The notes under the pieces are model-generated. The model did no database searches. It saw nothing but the letters and a program-made list of their open reading frames with translations, and was not told the DNA's origin. A stretch of 64,000 nt of DNA from JAGHKQ01 sp041920565 (GTDB taxonomy: Bacteria; Bacillota; Bacilli; Bacillales; Bacillaceae_G). Where the stretch lies: contig JBHGXS010000053.1 in assembly GCA_041920565.1 (NCBI GenBank), positions 1 to 64,000 of the forward strand, in the 5' to 3' direction. Positions 23,746 through 32,629 of this stretch are shown in pieces; the first letter of the stretch is position 1; the number at the start of each line of letters is the position of its first letter. Made by a program: the position numbers and the translations under genes.

Positions 23746-24753
23746 TTAAAGACCTTTAGATGCGATGTAGTCTACAAGATCTACTACACGGTTAGAGTAA
23801 CCAGTTTCGTTGTCGTACCAAGAAAGTACTTTCACCATGTTTCCGTCCATAACCATTGTAGATAACGCATCGATTGTAGAAGAGTTTGTGTTTCCGTTAT
23901 AGTCGATAGATACCAATGGCTCTTCGCTGAATCCTAAGATGCCTTTTAATTCGCCTTCAGCTGCTTCTTTTAATGCTGCGTTCACTTCTTCTACTGTTAC
24001 TTCTTTGTCAAGCTCAGCAACTAAGTCAACAAGAGATACGTTTGCAGTTGGAACGCGAACTGCGCCGCCGTTTAATTTACCTTTTAATTCAGGCAATACA
24101 AGAGCTACCGCTTTCGCTGCGCCAGTAGTTGTAGGAATCATGCTCATTGCAGCCGCACGCGCACGACGTAAATCTTTATGAGGCAAGTCTAAGATTTGTT
24201 GGTCGTTTGTATACGCGTGAACAGTTGTCATCATACCGCGTTTGATGCCGAATTTTTCGTTTAATACTTTCGCGAATGGCGCTAAGCAGTTTGTCGTACA
24301 AGAAGCGTTAGAAAGTACATGATGGCTTGCTGGGTCATATTTATCGTGGTTAACGCCCATAACGATTGTGATGTCTTCATCTGTTGCAGGAGCAGAAATA
24401 ATAACTTTCTTAACAGATCCGCCTAAGTGCTTTTCTGCATCTGCTTTTTTCGTGAAACGGCCTGTAGATTCTACTACTACTTCTACGCCGTAGTCGCTCC
24501 ATGGTAATTGAGCAGGGTCACGCTCAGCGATAACTTTGATTTCACGGCCATTCACTACGATGCTGTCGCCGTTTACAGTTACTTCTGCGTTTAAAGAACC
24601 GTGAACAGAATCATATTTTAAAAGGTGTGCCAATGTTTTTGCATCTGTTAAATCGTTGATTGCCACTACTTCTACATTAGGGTTATTAAGAGCCGCACGG
24701 AATACGTTACGACCGATACGTCCAAAACCATTAATACCAACTTTAACTGCCAT
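23746..24753 (-). CDS. gapA: Glyceraldehyde-3-phosphate dehydrogenase (glycolytic, NAD)
   Basis: A 335-residue GAPDH. The N-terminal Rossmann motif GINGFGRIGRNVFRAAL, the active-site segment SNASCTTNCLAPFAKVL with catalytic Cys, and the C-terminal SWYDNETGYSNRVVDL are canonical. It sits directly after cggR, marking it as the glycolytic GapA rather than the gluconeogenic GapB. Standard length. CggR would repress it without fructose-1,6-bisphosphate. Confidence 0.96.
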   Translation of the reverse strand: MAVKVGINGFGRIGRNVFRAALNNPNVEVVAINDLTDAKTLAHLLKYDSVHGSLNAEVTVNGDSIVVNGREIKVIAERDPAQLPWSDYGVEVVVESTGRFTKKADAEKHLGGSVKKVIISAPATDEDITIVMGVNHDKYDPASHHVLSNASCTTNCLAPFAKVLNEKFGIKRGMMTTVHAYTNDQQILDLPHKDLRRARAAAMSMIPTTTGAAKAVALVLPELKGKLNGGAVRVPTANVSLVDLVAELDKEVTVEEVNAALKEAAEGELKGILGFSEEPLVSIDYNGNTNSSTIDALSTMVMDGNMVKVLSWYDNETGYSNRVVDLVDYIASKGL

Positions 24754-24803
24754 TTGAATTTCCTCCTCATATATGGATAGAATTTAAAAATATATAGTAA
24801 GGG

Positions 24804-25826
24804 TTAAAGTTCCCTTAGTAACTCTTTTGCTGCACCTTCATCCGTAATTAACAAGGATGTGTGTCCTTGCTTCACAAAGGAATGAATTGCTTTTGCTTTT
24901 GAGGCTCCGCCAGCAACGGCAATGACATGAGAGGCGTGATCCAACTCCTTTAGCTGCATGCCAATTGTCAGCACTTTATGCACGACCTCGCCATCTTCAT
25001 TGAAGTAATACCCGAATGCTTCACCAACTGCTTTACCTTCCATAATCTTATGCAAATCGGCTTCAGGGGTGTTTCTTCTTCGCGCCATCGTATATGCATC
25101 ACCAATGCCATGAATGACTATATCGGAAGATTTGATGAGCTCCAATACAGCTTTCACAGATGGTTCCGTCACAATTGAAGCATAGGCTTCACTGCTGACA
25201 TGATCCGGCACATACAGAAGACGATAGTTGCCCCCTGTCTTCTCCGCCATCTTGGCGCAAATCGTGTTGGCTTCATTTTCTACATTCTCACCAAGACCGC
25301 CGCGCGCAGGAACAAACAAAATGTTTAAGTTCTTGCAATCTAGCTGCATCATATCCGCTACAGCCGCCATAGTTGTCCCGCCAGTAACAGCAACGATATT
25401 ATTAGCAGAGATGCGCTGCTTTATGCATATGCCGCATGCGCGCCCTATCTCTTGCTTCACCCACGGGGATTCATCACTGTTTCCGCCTACTACAAGAACT
25501 TCTTTCAAGTTTAATTTTTCCTTAAGTTTTGTTTCTAAAACCTTTAAACCTGAAATTTCCCTCATAAATTCTTCCAGCTGGACAACCAGGTTCATACCGT
25601 CTTCTGTCAGCGTCATTCCTGAAGAAGCGATATGAATTAAATTTTGTTCCTTCAATACCTGCACTTCACTGCGCAACACTCGCTCTGTCATGCCTAAACT
25701 CGCTGACAAATTTCTTCTTCCAATCGGCTGCATAAGTCGTATGTATTGAAGAATTTGAAATCGGGTTTGCATAACAGGTAGCAGATCCGGCAATAATTTT
25801 TTTTGGTGTTCTATTAACGAACGCAT
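24804..25826 (-). CDS. cggR: Central glycolytic genes regulator CggR
   Basis: A 340-residue SorC/DeoR-type repressor: an N-terminal helix-turn-helix (RLMQPIGRRNLSASLGMTERV) and a sugar-phosphate effector domain with the segments GGTTMAAVADMM, RGGLGENVENEANTICAKMAE and GDAYTMARRRN. In B. subtilis CggR binds an operator before its own gene and is released by fructose-1,6-bisphosphate; the matching operator is seen at 25863-25903. It heads the glycolytic operon. Confidence 0.95.
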   Translation of the reverse strand: MRSLIEHQKKLLPDLLPVMQTRFQILQYIRLMQPIGRRNLSASLGMTERVLRSEVQVLKEQNLIHIASSGMTLTEDGMNLVVQLEEFMREISGLKVLETKLKEKLNLKEVLVVGGNSDESPWVKQEIGRACGICIKQRISANNIVAVTGGTTMAAVADMMQLDCKNLNILFVPARGGLGENVENEANTICAKMAEKTGGNYRLLYVPDHVSSEAYASIVTEPSVKAVLELIKSSDIVIHGIGDAYTMARRRNTPEADLHKIMEGKAVGEAFGYYFNEDGEVVHKVLTIGMQLKELDHASHVIAVAGGASKAKAIHSFVKQGHTSLLITDEGAAKELLREL

Positions 25827-25862
25827 TTGTCTATCCCCTTACCAAAGTACGTAGTTTTATTC

Positions 25863-25903
25863 AGTGGTCTTTTCACGTCCCGCTATGACTTATTATGTCC
25901 CAC
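25863..25903 (-). promoter_or_regulatory. CggR operator
   Basis: The minus strand has GTGGGACAT, then AAGTCATAGCGGGACGTG, then a GACCACT end: two GGGAC half-operators as in the B. subtilis CggR operator, including its TCATAGCGGGAC core, 37-77 nt before the cggR start. Confidence 0.8.
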
Positions 25904-25910
25904 TTACCTT

Positions 25911-25948
25911 AAAAAAATTAGCCCTGCTACATTTCATATTGTAGCAGG
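25911..25948 (-). terminator. Terminator of the rpoN-grx unit
   Basis: CCTGCTAC (25923-25930) pairs with GTAGCAGG (25941-25948); on the minus strand it is followed by a T-run (complement of 25911-25917). Confidence 0.85.
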
Positions 25949-25962
25949 AGTTAAAAAGTTAT

Positions 25963-26211
25963 TCAACCATGAAGCATTGATGTTAAGCGCTTTCTTATGA
26001 CATCTTTGTGAATAATTCCGAATGCTGCCTCTTCTCCGTTAATTTCGACCACCGGAATCATAATCTGATACTTCTCCAAAAGGGCATCATCTTTATAAAT
26101 ATCCACTTCCGTAACGGAGAGAGGAAATTCGGCTTTTAACTCTTCTATGATCGCTTTTGCTTTATCGCATAAGCCGCATTCTTTTTTTGAGTAAAGAACT
26201 ACATGAATCAT
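25963..26211 (-). CDS. Glutaredoxin-like thiol protein
   Basis: An 82-residue thioredoxin-fold protein with C12-G-L-C15 after the first strand (VVLYSKKECGLCDKAK) and the cis-Pro segment IMIPVVEINGEEAAFG. This fits the small glutaredoxin-like family common in Bacillus next to rpoN. The probable role is cytoplasmic thiol-disulfide exchange; a partner is not known. It starts 12 nt after the rpoN stop and is probably cotranscribed, ending at its own terminator before cggR. Confidence 0.85.
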   Translation of the reverse strand: MIHVVLYSKKECGLCDKAKAIIEELKAEFPLSVTEVDIYKDDALLEKYQIMIPVVEINGEEAAFGIIHKDVIRKRLTSMLHG

Positions 26212-26223
26212 TTGGACACACCT

Positions 26224-27519
26224 TTAAATTGTTTTTCTCCTTGAGGAAGACGGAATATTAAGCTGTTCTCGATATTTTGCCACAGTTCGGCGAGAGAGCA
26301 CAATTTCATGCTCTTTTTCAAGCAGCTCTACAATTTTTTGGTCAGACAGCGGCTTTTTCTTGTTTTCTCCGTCCACCAATCCCTTAATGAGCTGTTTTAC
26401 ACGCTTTGTAGAAATGGCATTATCATCTGTCGTTGGCAATGCCCCGCTGAAAAAGGATTTCATTTCAAACAAGCCATACGGGGTTTGGACATATTTATTA
26501 CGAGTGGCACGGCTGATAGTAGATTCGTGCAATTGTACAATTTCCGCGACTTCTTTTAAGGACAGCGGCTGTAAAAAAAGGGGACCGTTTATGAAAAACT
26601 CCCTCTGTTTCTCCACAATGACTTCCATTACGTTGATCAACGTTCGTTTTCTCTGTTCCAAGCTTCTTAAAATCCACTGCACATGCTGATACTTTTCTGA
26701 AAGATAAGAAGCCGTTTCCTTTTCTTCCTTGTTATTCATCAATGCGCTGTACTCGGAATGCACTTCGATCTTCGGCATGTTTCCCTCATTGAGCTTAATC
26801 ACCAGCTTTTCTTGCTCTTTTGCCACAATAATATCGGGAATCACATACATCGGATTTTCATGGGAAAAAGCGATGCCAGGACGAGGTTGTAACGAAACAA
26901 TCACATCAACGGCCTCTTTCAGCTCAGCCGTACTGCATTTTAAAACAGCCGCCAGCTGCTTCCAATCTTTTTTCGCAAAGGAATCAAAATGATGCTCAAT
27001 GATCGCTTCCGCAATAGCGTCCCTTTTTTGTAAGCGCTTTAATTGAAGAAGCAGACACTCCCGCAAGTTTCTTGCTCCGACTCCCGCTGGCTCCAGACTT
27101 TGCACCATCTCTACATAATGTTGAACTTCTTTTACAGATGACGAAAGAAGCTGTGCCAATTCTTCATCTGTTTCCTGTAAGTATCCGTTCTCATCGATGT
27201 TTAAAATAATGAAGGTTAAAGCGCGTTTTTCTGTTTCGTTTATTTTCAAGTAACGCAATTGATTCGATAAATGCTGCTGAATGGTTACATTATTGTTGCT
27301 GTACACTTCCATCCGGTTTTCGACTGCACCGGAAGCGCTCTTCATTTTCTTCTTAGAGACCTCAAAACTGCGCAGCTCAATAAGGGGATTATCAAGAGAT
27401 TGTTCGTATAAAAACTCCGCCAGTTCTTGGGCATTGTACTGAAGCATCGTAATCGCTTGCCTCAGCTCTTGAGTCATGGCCAACTTTAACGTTTGTTCTT
27501 GCAGAAGACTTGCTTTCAA
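26224..27519 (-). CDS. rpoN: RNA polymerase sigma-54 factor (SigL)
   Basis: A 431-residue sigma-54. Region I is glutamine/leucine-rich (LLQEQTLKLAMTQELRQAI), followed by the core-binding region and a DNA-binding domain with the helix-turn-helix LKEVAEIVQLHESTISRATR and the RpoN box SRRTVAKYREQL. It directs transcription of enhancer-dependent genes, in Bacillus usually for amino acid catabolism, levanase or cold response. No enhancer-binding activator is in the window. Usual length and usual place before cggR. Confidence 0.95.
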   Translation of the reverse strand: MKASLLQEQTLKLAMTQELRQAITMLQYNAQELAEFLYEQSLDNPLIELRSFEVSKKKMKSASGAVENRMEVYSNNNVTIQQHLSNQLRYLKINETEKRALTFIILNIDENGYLQETDEELAQLLSSSVKEVQHYVEMVQSLEPAGVGARNLRECLLLQLKRLQKRDAIAEAIIEHHFDSFAKKDWKQLAAVLKCSTAELKEAVDVIVSLQPRPGIAFSHENPMYVIPDIIVAKEQEKLVIKLNEGNMPKIEVHSEYSALMNNKEEKETASYLSEKYQHVQWILRSLEQRKRTLINVMEVIVEKQREFFINGPLFLQPLSLKEVAEIVQLHESTISRATRNKYVQTPYGLFEMKSFFSGALPTTDDNAISTKRVKQLIKGLVDGENKKKPLSDQKIVELLEKEHEIVLSRRTVAKYREQLNIPSSSRRKTI

Positions 27520-27725
27520 ATATATCTCCCCCTTGTCCTTTATTGTACAATAATCGCGTCAAAAGTAGAATGGAAAAATGCTGGAACTCCATCCGCAAAA
27601 CGCTTTGTTATCTTATTCTTATTACATATAGGCATGGAGTAAGACCGAATTTTTCCATACATTGATGCGGACTGTATTACTGTATGCAAACACGGGAGCG
27701 CAGAAAACTCGTCTATAGAAAACAA

Positions 27726-27754
27726 AAAGGTATGCCGATTAAGCATACCTTTTA
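27726..27754 (-). terminator. Terminator of the small membrane protein gene
   Basis: AAAGGTATGC/GCATACCTTT stem around a 7-nt loop, T's on both strands. The 230-nt gap to rpoN (27520-27751) shows nothing else. Confidence 0.8.
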
Positions 27755-27985
27755 GCCGTTTCTTCTTTTTTTATCTTTTTGAATAACAATCGCTAAAACC
27801 GCTAATATACTCCACGAACCAATCGTCATGACGGCGGCCGCAGCAATAGGAAATTTTGTAAACGCATACACTGCTTGGATAATGGCAATAAGGAGAAACA
27901 ATATAAGCAACACTGTAATTTTCGCCCCTTCTGGATTTAATAAGAAAAGCATTTCATCCTCGGTTAAGGCGGAAATGCCAGACAT
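27752..27985 (-). CDS. Small membrane protein, unknown function
   Basis: A 77-residue protein: short polar N-terminus (MSGISALTEDEMLFLLNPEG), two membrane helices (about 23-43 and 46-67) and a basic tail (QKDKKRRNG), so both ends are likely cytoplasmic. No family is recognised. It lies between tRNA-Arg and rpoN. The first part of the gene and its leader (27941-28034) are duplicated at 33326-33419. Confidence 0.65.
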   Translation of the reverse strand: MSGISALTEDEMLFLLNPEGAKITVLLILFLLIAIIQAVYAFTKFPIAAAAVMTIGSWSILAVLAIVIQKDKKRRNG

Positions 27986-28122
27986 CGCACAAAATATTAA
28001 AGGCTCAGCTGCTGTTCCTTAAACTTTGTACTTTCTTCTCTTTTTAAAAAAGCACCCCTTCCTCTCCCGCAAACAGACGGGAGTACGAAGCGGATGCCTC
28101 TTGGTTTGCTATGATTAGAGTA

Positions 28123-28197
28123 CGCGCTCGGAGGGAATCGAACCCCCGCAGGACGTGGTACCGGAAACCACCGCTCTATCCGCTGAGCTACGAGCGC
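28123..28197 (-). tRNA. tRNA-Arg (anticodon CCG)
   Basis: A 75-nt cloverleaf: acceptor GCGCTCG/CGAGCGC, D-arm AGCTCAGC-GGATAGAGC, anticodon stem GTGGT/ACCAC around TTCCGGT, and a T-arm with GGTTCGATTCC. The loop gives anticodon CCG, reading the Arg codon CGG. CCA is not encoded. It is a single tRNA gene upstream of clpP on the opposite strand, as in other Bacillus. Confidence 0.93.
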
Positions 28198-28501
28198 ATG
28201 TGTTTCTATTATAGTCAAGAATTCAGCATCTTTCAAGACTTATATGTTTAAATTCGTTATAAACGGTTATCATGATGAAAGACATAAAAAGAAGGAATTG
28301 TTTTTTCCCTTAGCGAATAGTGTAAAACAAGCTTCTTTTTCGAAGGGTAAGAAGGAATTGTATTCCCCTTAAGTGCACAAGGAATACTTCGGAGCATTGC
28401 ATCGTACGCATAAAAAGCGCGTCTAACCAAGGTGCCGCACACCAAAAGCGCCAACCAAGTTTTCTTTATTTCGAAAAAGAAACTAAAATCAAGCGGTTTT
28501 G

Positions 28502-28534
28502 TTTGACCTTTTTTGACCATAATTGTATTATAAT
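28502..28534 (+). promoter_or_regulatory. CtsR operator and -10 of clpP
   Basis: The minus strand reads GGTCAAA-AAA-GGTCAAA (28502-28518), an exact CtsR heptad direct repeat. TATAAT is at 28529-28534. CtsR binding over the -35 region would repress clpP until heat or protein stress. The 300-nt gap from the tRNA to this site has two imperfect copies of AGAAGGAATTGT (about 28291 and 28350) and no gene. Confidence 0.88.
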
Positions 28535-28577
28535 GATAAGTGTAAATACTTAAAGTTTTTTAAAAGGAGGAAGAAAT

Positions 28578-29162
28578 ATGAATTTAATTCCTACAGTTAT
28601 TGAACAAACAAATCGTGGGGAACGCGCATACGACATTTATTCCCGTTTATTAAAAGACCGCATCATCTTATTGGGAAGCGCGATTGATGATCATGTCGCA
28701 AACTCTATCGTTGCTCAGCTTTTATTCTTGGCTGCTGAAGATCCTGATAAGGATATCTCTTTATACATTAACAGCCCGGGCGGCTCTATCACTGCGGGTA
28801 TGGCCATTTATGACACAATGCAGTTCATCAAGCCGAACGTATCTACAATCTGTATCGGCATGGCTGCATCCATGGGTGCATTCTTGTTGGCAGCAGGAGA
28901 AAAAGGAAAGCGTTTTGCCCTTCCAAACAGTGAAGTCATGATTCACCAACCGCTTGGAGGAGCACAAGGTCAAGCAACAGAAATTGAAATTGCAGCAAAA
29001 CGCATTCTCTTCTTACGCGACAAATTAAACCGTATCTTAGCTGAGAAAACTGGCCAACCGTTAGAAGTTATTGAGCGCGATACAGACCGCGACAACTTCA
29101 TGACTGCAGAGAAAGCATTAGAATACGGCTTAATTGACCAAATCATTACAAGCAGTAAGTAA
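28578..29162 (+). CDS. clpP: ATP-dependent Clp protease proteolytic subunit
   Basis: A 194-residue ClpP. Catalytic Ser is in GMAASMGAFLLAAG, His in MIHQPLGGAQGQATE, Asp in RDTDRDNFM. It forms a double heptamer with ClpX, ClpC or ClpE, degrades ssrA-tagged and damaged proteins, and so works with ssrA/smpB in this window. AAAGGAGG precedes the ATG. It is a single-gene unit controlled by CtsR. Confidence 0.97.
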   Translation: MNLIPTVIEQTNRGERAYDIYSRLLKDRIILLGSAIDDHVANSIVAQLLFLAAEDPDKDISLYINSPGGSITAGMAIYDTMQFIKPNVSTICIGMAASMGAFLLAAGEKGKRFALPNSEVMIHQPLGGAQGQATEIEIAAKRILFLRDKLNRILAEKTGQPLEVIERDTDRDNFMTAEKALEYGLIDQIITSSK

Positions 29163-29174
29163 TCAATATTTCAG

Positions 29175-29205
29175 AACGCTGTCGGAATATGCGGCAGCGT
29201 TTTTA
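29175..29205 (+). terminator. Terminator of clpP
   Basis: AACGCTG (29175-29181) pairs with CAGCGTT (29195-29201) and is followed by a T-run. Confidence 0.88.
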
Positions 29206-29211
29206 TTTTGT

Positions 29212-29432
29212 ACAAAACCCCTTTTGAATTGCACGAAAATGATAATAATTCTACTAAAACGACATAGAATTGAACCAAAACTGCTCCGAATTGCACCAAA
29301 TTCACATTAATTGTGCCAAAACACCGCACAATTGCACCAGATCCACAATAATTGCACCAAACATAAGATACACTTCAAAATAGTTGTCTCATATAAAACA
29401 CTGTGCACTGTGGAAAGGGGAATGTATAATCC
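29212..29432 (+). repeat. Intergenic repeat element R3 (AATTGC family)
   Basis: Units with ATT(G/C) at 29228, 29248, 29269, 29290, 29310, 29331 and 29351: spacings 20, 21, 21, 20, 21, 20. The tail AAACATAAGATACACTTC, CTCATATAAAACACTG and AATGTATAAT matches that of R2, with a weaker hairpin. Between the convergent clpP and crh genes. Confidence 0.82.
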
Positions 29433-29433
29433 T

Positions 29434-29465
29434 TAAAAAAAGCGTAAGCACCCGGCCTACGCTTC
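29434..29465 (-). terminator. Terminator of the crh operon
   Basis: AGCGTA (29441-29446) pairs with TACGCT (29458-29463), overlapping the crh stop codon, with a seven-T run on the minus strand. Confidence 0.85.
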
Positions 29466-29714
29466 TTGTTGTACGTATTTCGTTAATGCATCCAATGCCT
29501 CTTGTTCATCGGGGCCTTCTGTAATAATAGTGATAACAGCATTTGCTCCTGCCGCCAAGCTCATTAAACCCATGATGCTTTTTGCGTTTACTTTCTTGCC
29601 ATCCTTTTCGATGAACACATCGGATTGAAAGCGGTTAGCTTCTTGCACAAACAACGCCGCCGGACGCGCCTGCAAACCTGTTTTTAACCTAACTTCCACT
29701 TGCTTTTGTACCAT
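29457..29714 (-). CDS. crh: HPr-like catabolite repression protein Crh
   Basis: An 85-residue HPr homologue. Where HPr has the PTS-phosphorylated His15, this protein has Gln (TGLQARPA), the mark of Crh, so it cannot carry PTS phosphate. The regulatory Ser46 is present (AKSIMGLMSL) and is the HprK target (hprK at 39.5 kb). Crh-Ser-P is a corepressor for CcpA. A longer frame begins at 29786, but ATG 29714 matches the family start. Last gene of the nudix-rapZ-yvcK-whiA-crh run. Confidence 0.93.
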   Translation of the reverse strand: MVQKQVEVRLKTGLQARPAALFVQEANRFQSDVFIEKDGKKVNAKSIMGLMSLAAGANAVITIITEGPDEQEALDALTKYVQQEA

Positions 29715-29785
29715 TTCCCCGTTTCCCCCTTTATATTTATTGGCTGTATTGATAAATTTTGTGTCTTTGGGACGACACCGTAACA

Positions 29786-30736
29786 TTATTTCTTCATGCT
29801 GAGCTCTCCTGCCCGCAGCTTATCGGCAATCTCATCAATCTTGCGTAAGCGATGGTTAATCCCGGATTTGCTGATCTTTCCTCCTGAAACCATCTCTCCC
29901 AATTCTTTTAAAGTAACATCTTGAAAGTTGACACGCAGCTCTGCAATTTCCCGTAATTTTTCTGGTAAAATATCCAGCCCTACCGTTTCCTTAATATAGC
30001 GGATGTTTTCAATTTGACGCAGAGCAGCGCCAATTGTTTTATTTAAATTTGCTGTTTCACAGTTTACTAATCGATTCACCGAATTTCTCATATCCCTGAC
30101 GATACGGACATCTTCAAATTTCAATAAAGCATTATGAGCACCGATGATATTCAGAAATTCCGTAATTTTTTCGGCTTCTTTTAAATACGTAATGAATCCT
30201 TTTCGTCTTTCCAACGTTTTGCTATTTAATCCAAACTCGTTCATGAGTTCACATATCGCATCATTATGCTCTTTATATAAAGAAAAGATTTCTAAATGAT
30301 AAGATGACGTTTCCGGGTTATTTACCGATCCTCCGGCTAAAAAAGCGCCGCGCAAATAGGAGCGCTTACAACATTTCTTTTTAATCAATGTTTCCGAAAT
30401 GTTGTGAGTAAACGAAAACCCTTCACTGATAATATGCAAATCTTCCAATACTTCCTTTGCCTGCTCGACGAGACGCACGATATAGACATTGTTCTTTTTC
30501 AAGCGCATTTTTTTGCGCACAAGCAATTCTACCGTTACGTCATAGCTCTTCTTTAACAGCTTATAAATACGTCTGGCAATGGCCGCATTTTCGGTTTGAA
30601 TATCAATAACAAGGTGACGGTTGGAAAAGGAAAGAGAGCCGTTCATTCGAATTAACGCGGACAATTCCGCTTTCACACAGCAGTCTTTTATTTCCAGATT
30701 GGTTAATTCTTTTTTTGTTTCTGATGCAAACGACAT
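29786..30736 (-). CDS. whiA: WhiA, DNA-binding cell division/segregation protein
   Basis: A 316-residue WhiA: an N-terminal LAGLIDADG-like domain (SFASETKKELTNLEIKDCC, YLRGAFLAGGSVNNPE) and a C-terminal helix-turn-helix (VTLKELGEMVSGGKISKSGINHRLRKIDE). In B. subtilis (YvcL) it affects division and chromosome segregation; in actinomycetes it controls sporulation. It lies 19 nt after yvcK and before crh, the standard order. Confidence 0.95.
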   Translation of the reverse strand: MSFASETKKELTNLEIKDCCVKAELSALIRMNGSLSFSNRHLVIDIQTENAAIARRIYKLLKKSYDVTVELLVRKKMRLKKNNVYIVRLVEQAKEVLEDLHIISEGFSFTHNISETLIKKKCCKRSYLRGAFLAGGSVNNPETSSYHLEIFSLYKEHNDAICELMNEFGLNSKTLERRKGFITYLKEAEKITEFLNIIGAHNALLKFEDVRIVRDMRNSVNRLVNCETANLNKTIGAALRQIENIRYIKETVGLDILPEKLREIAELRVNFQDVTLKELGEMVSGGKISKSGINHRLRKIDEIADKLRAGELSMKK

Positions 30737-30755
30737 GCTCTTCCACCTCCCAAAG

Positions 30756-31709
30756 TTAAAGTAATGAATATAAAATAGATGCTAACTTTATGGTATTATG
30801 ACGTATTACCCCGTCTTCATATTGAATGATACGATCTGCAATAACGTTCAAACCAAGCTCTTCAAGCTTTTCCGTATCACATACGACAGGAGCGGCAAGC
30901 TCTTCTTCATAGCGCTTCAATATGTGCTCTGGGACTTTGTCATTGTTGACGATGATCGTATCAATAACATCCGCTTCCAAGTGTTTACGAATGGCTTGAA
31001 CATGATCAGAGGCGGCATAGCCCATCGTTTCTCCTGCTTGCGTCATGACGTTGCAGACATACACCTTTTTTGCCTTTGCTTCTACGACAGCTTTTCCGAT
31101 TTTTTTTACGATCAAGTTCGGCAAAATGCTCGTATATAAACTTCCCGGACCAAGCACGATCATATCTGCCCGTTTAATCTCATTCAACGTTTCATTTAGC
31201 GGTTCTACATCTTCCGGAGTTAAAAAGACACGTTCAATCTTCTTGCCGTAATATGGAATTTTAGACTCGCCCGTTACGACGCTCCCATCCTCAAGCTCCG
31301 CATGCAGCACTACGCTTTGATTCGCCGCCGGAAGCACCCGTCCCCGAACATTCAAGACCTTGCTCATTTCAGTTATGGCGTGAAAGAAATCCCCGGTAAT
31401 CGCGGTCATCCCAGCGATCAGCAAATTGCCGAGCGCATGTCCCGTCAACCCTTCACCCGAGGTAAAGCGATGTTGGAACAACGCTTCTACAAACGGCTCC
31501 ACATCTGATAAAGCAGCCAATACGTTCCGAACATCTCCCGGAGGCGGAATTTCAAACTCATCGCGCAATCTGCCGGAGCTGCCCCCGTCATCTGCCACTG
31601 TCACGATAGCTGTAATATCGACCGGATATTTTTTGAGCCCTCGCAGCAGCACAGAGAGACCGGTTCCTCCTCCAATGATAACCAATCTTGGTTTTCTCTT
31701 TGTTTTCAT
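30756..31709 (-). CDS. yvcK: YvcK/GlmR, UDP-sugar-binding regulator
   Basis: A 317-residue CofD-like protein. The N-terminal nucleotide-sugar loop GGGTGLSVLLRGLKK, the VADDGGSSGRLRDEF segment and VLGPGSLYTSILPNL are family marks. In B. subtilis it is needed for growth on gluconeogenic carbon, binds UDP-GlcNAc and stimulates GlmS. It lies between rapZ and whiA with 3-nt and 19-nt gaps, so it is cotranscribed. Confidence 0.94.
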   Translation of the reverse strand: MKTKRKPRLVIIGGGTGLSVLLRGLKKYPVDITAIVTVADDGGSSGRLRDEFEIPPPGDVRNVLAALSDVEPFVEALFQHRFTSGEGLTGHALGNLLIAGMTAITGDFFHAITEMSKVLNVRGRVLPAANQSVVLHAELEDGSVVTGESKIPYYGKKIERVFLTPEDVEPLNETLNEIKRADMIVLGPGSLYTSILPNLIVKKIGKAVVEAKAKKVYVCNVMTQAGETMGYAASDHVQAIRKHLEADVIDTIIVNNDKVPEHILKRYEEELAAPVVCDTEKLEELGLNVIADRIIQYEDGVIRHNTIKLASILYSLL

Positions 31710-31712
31710 CGG

Positions 31713-32603
31713 CTAGTGACCCTTCCTCTTTTCAATATCGCGGTGGGTAACATACGTTTTGAACTCGGTTTGAAAATGCTTCCCGATGTATTCCGCCAAG
31801 GTGACGGAACGATGCTGTCCTCCTGTACATCCAATCGCAATCACGAGCTGGCTTTTTCCTTCCCGTTTATAATGCGGAAGCATAAAGGCAATAAGATCTG
31901 TCAGTTTCTCTAGAAACTTATGTGTCTCATTAAACTTGAGCACATAAGATGACACTTCTTCATCCAACCCTGTCAACAGCTTCATGTGAGGAATGTAAAA
32001 CGGGTTTGGCAAAAAGCGAACGTCAAACACTAAATCAGCATCGATAGGGATGCCGTATTTAAAGCCAAAAGACATAACATTCACGCGAAACGCTTCCTGG
32101 TCTTCCGTTGAAAATTGTTCAATGATTTTTTCCCGCAATTCTTTCGGTTTGAAATCAGATGTATCCATGACAATATTGGCGCGAGCCTTCATATCTGCCA
32201 GGAGCTGGCGCTCTAATTCAATTCCTTTTAAAGGAGAGCCTGCCGGAGAAAGCGGATGGGAACGTCTCGTTTCTTTGTATCGGGCCACAAGAGTGGCATC
32301 CTTCGCGTCAAGGAACAAAATATGCGGGATGACCCAAGTGCGCTCTGTCAGGTCATCCAACGCTTCCCAAAGATGATCAAAAAACTCCCGGCCGCGCAAA
32401 TCGATCCCTAAGGCCACCTTATCCATTTTATTTGCTGATTCTGACATCAGCTCCACAAACTTTGGAAGCAAGGCCGGCGGCAAATTGTCGACGCAAAAAT
32501 AGCCCAAGTCTTCAAAGCTCTGAAGGGCAACCGTTTTCCCCGCCCCTGACATACCGGTAATGATGACCATTTTAATGTCGTTCTTTCCTTTTTCTTTCGT
32601 CAT
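31713..32603 (-). CDS. rapZ: RapZ/YvcJ family nucleotide-binding protein
   Basis: A 296-residue P-loop protein. Walker A is GMSGAGKT near residue 19, GIDLRGREFF and FLDAKDATLVARYKETRRSHPL follow, and the C-terminal domain has GCTGGQHRSVTLAEYI. The Bacillus protein (YvcJ) binds and hydrolyses ATP and GTP and influences competence; the enterobacterial homologue controls GlmZ RNA. Second gene of the nudix-rapZ-yvcK-whiA-crh operon. Confidence 0.94.
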   Translation of the reverse strand: MTKEKGKNDIKMVIITGMSGAGKTVALQSFEDLGYFCVDNLPPALLPKFVELMSESANKMDKVALGIDLRGREFFDHLWEALDDLTERTWVIPHILFLDAKDATLVARYKETRRSHPLSPAGSPLKGIELERQLLADMKARANIVMDTSDFKPKELREKIIEQFSTEDQEAFRVNVMSFGFKYGIPIDADLVFDVRFLPNPFYIPHMKLLTGLDEEVSSYVLKFNETHKFLEKLTDLIAFMLPHYKREGKSQLVIAIGCTGGQHRSVTLAEYIGKHFQTEFKTYVTHRDIEKRKGH

Positions 32604-32629
32604 GATTTATCTCCCCTTTCTATCGGATC

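Noticed and set aside
28257..28520. Minus-strand open frame of 87 codons before clpP
   Set aside because: It begins inside the CtsR operator and has no ribosome site or family features; it lies in the clpP leader region.
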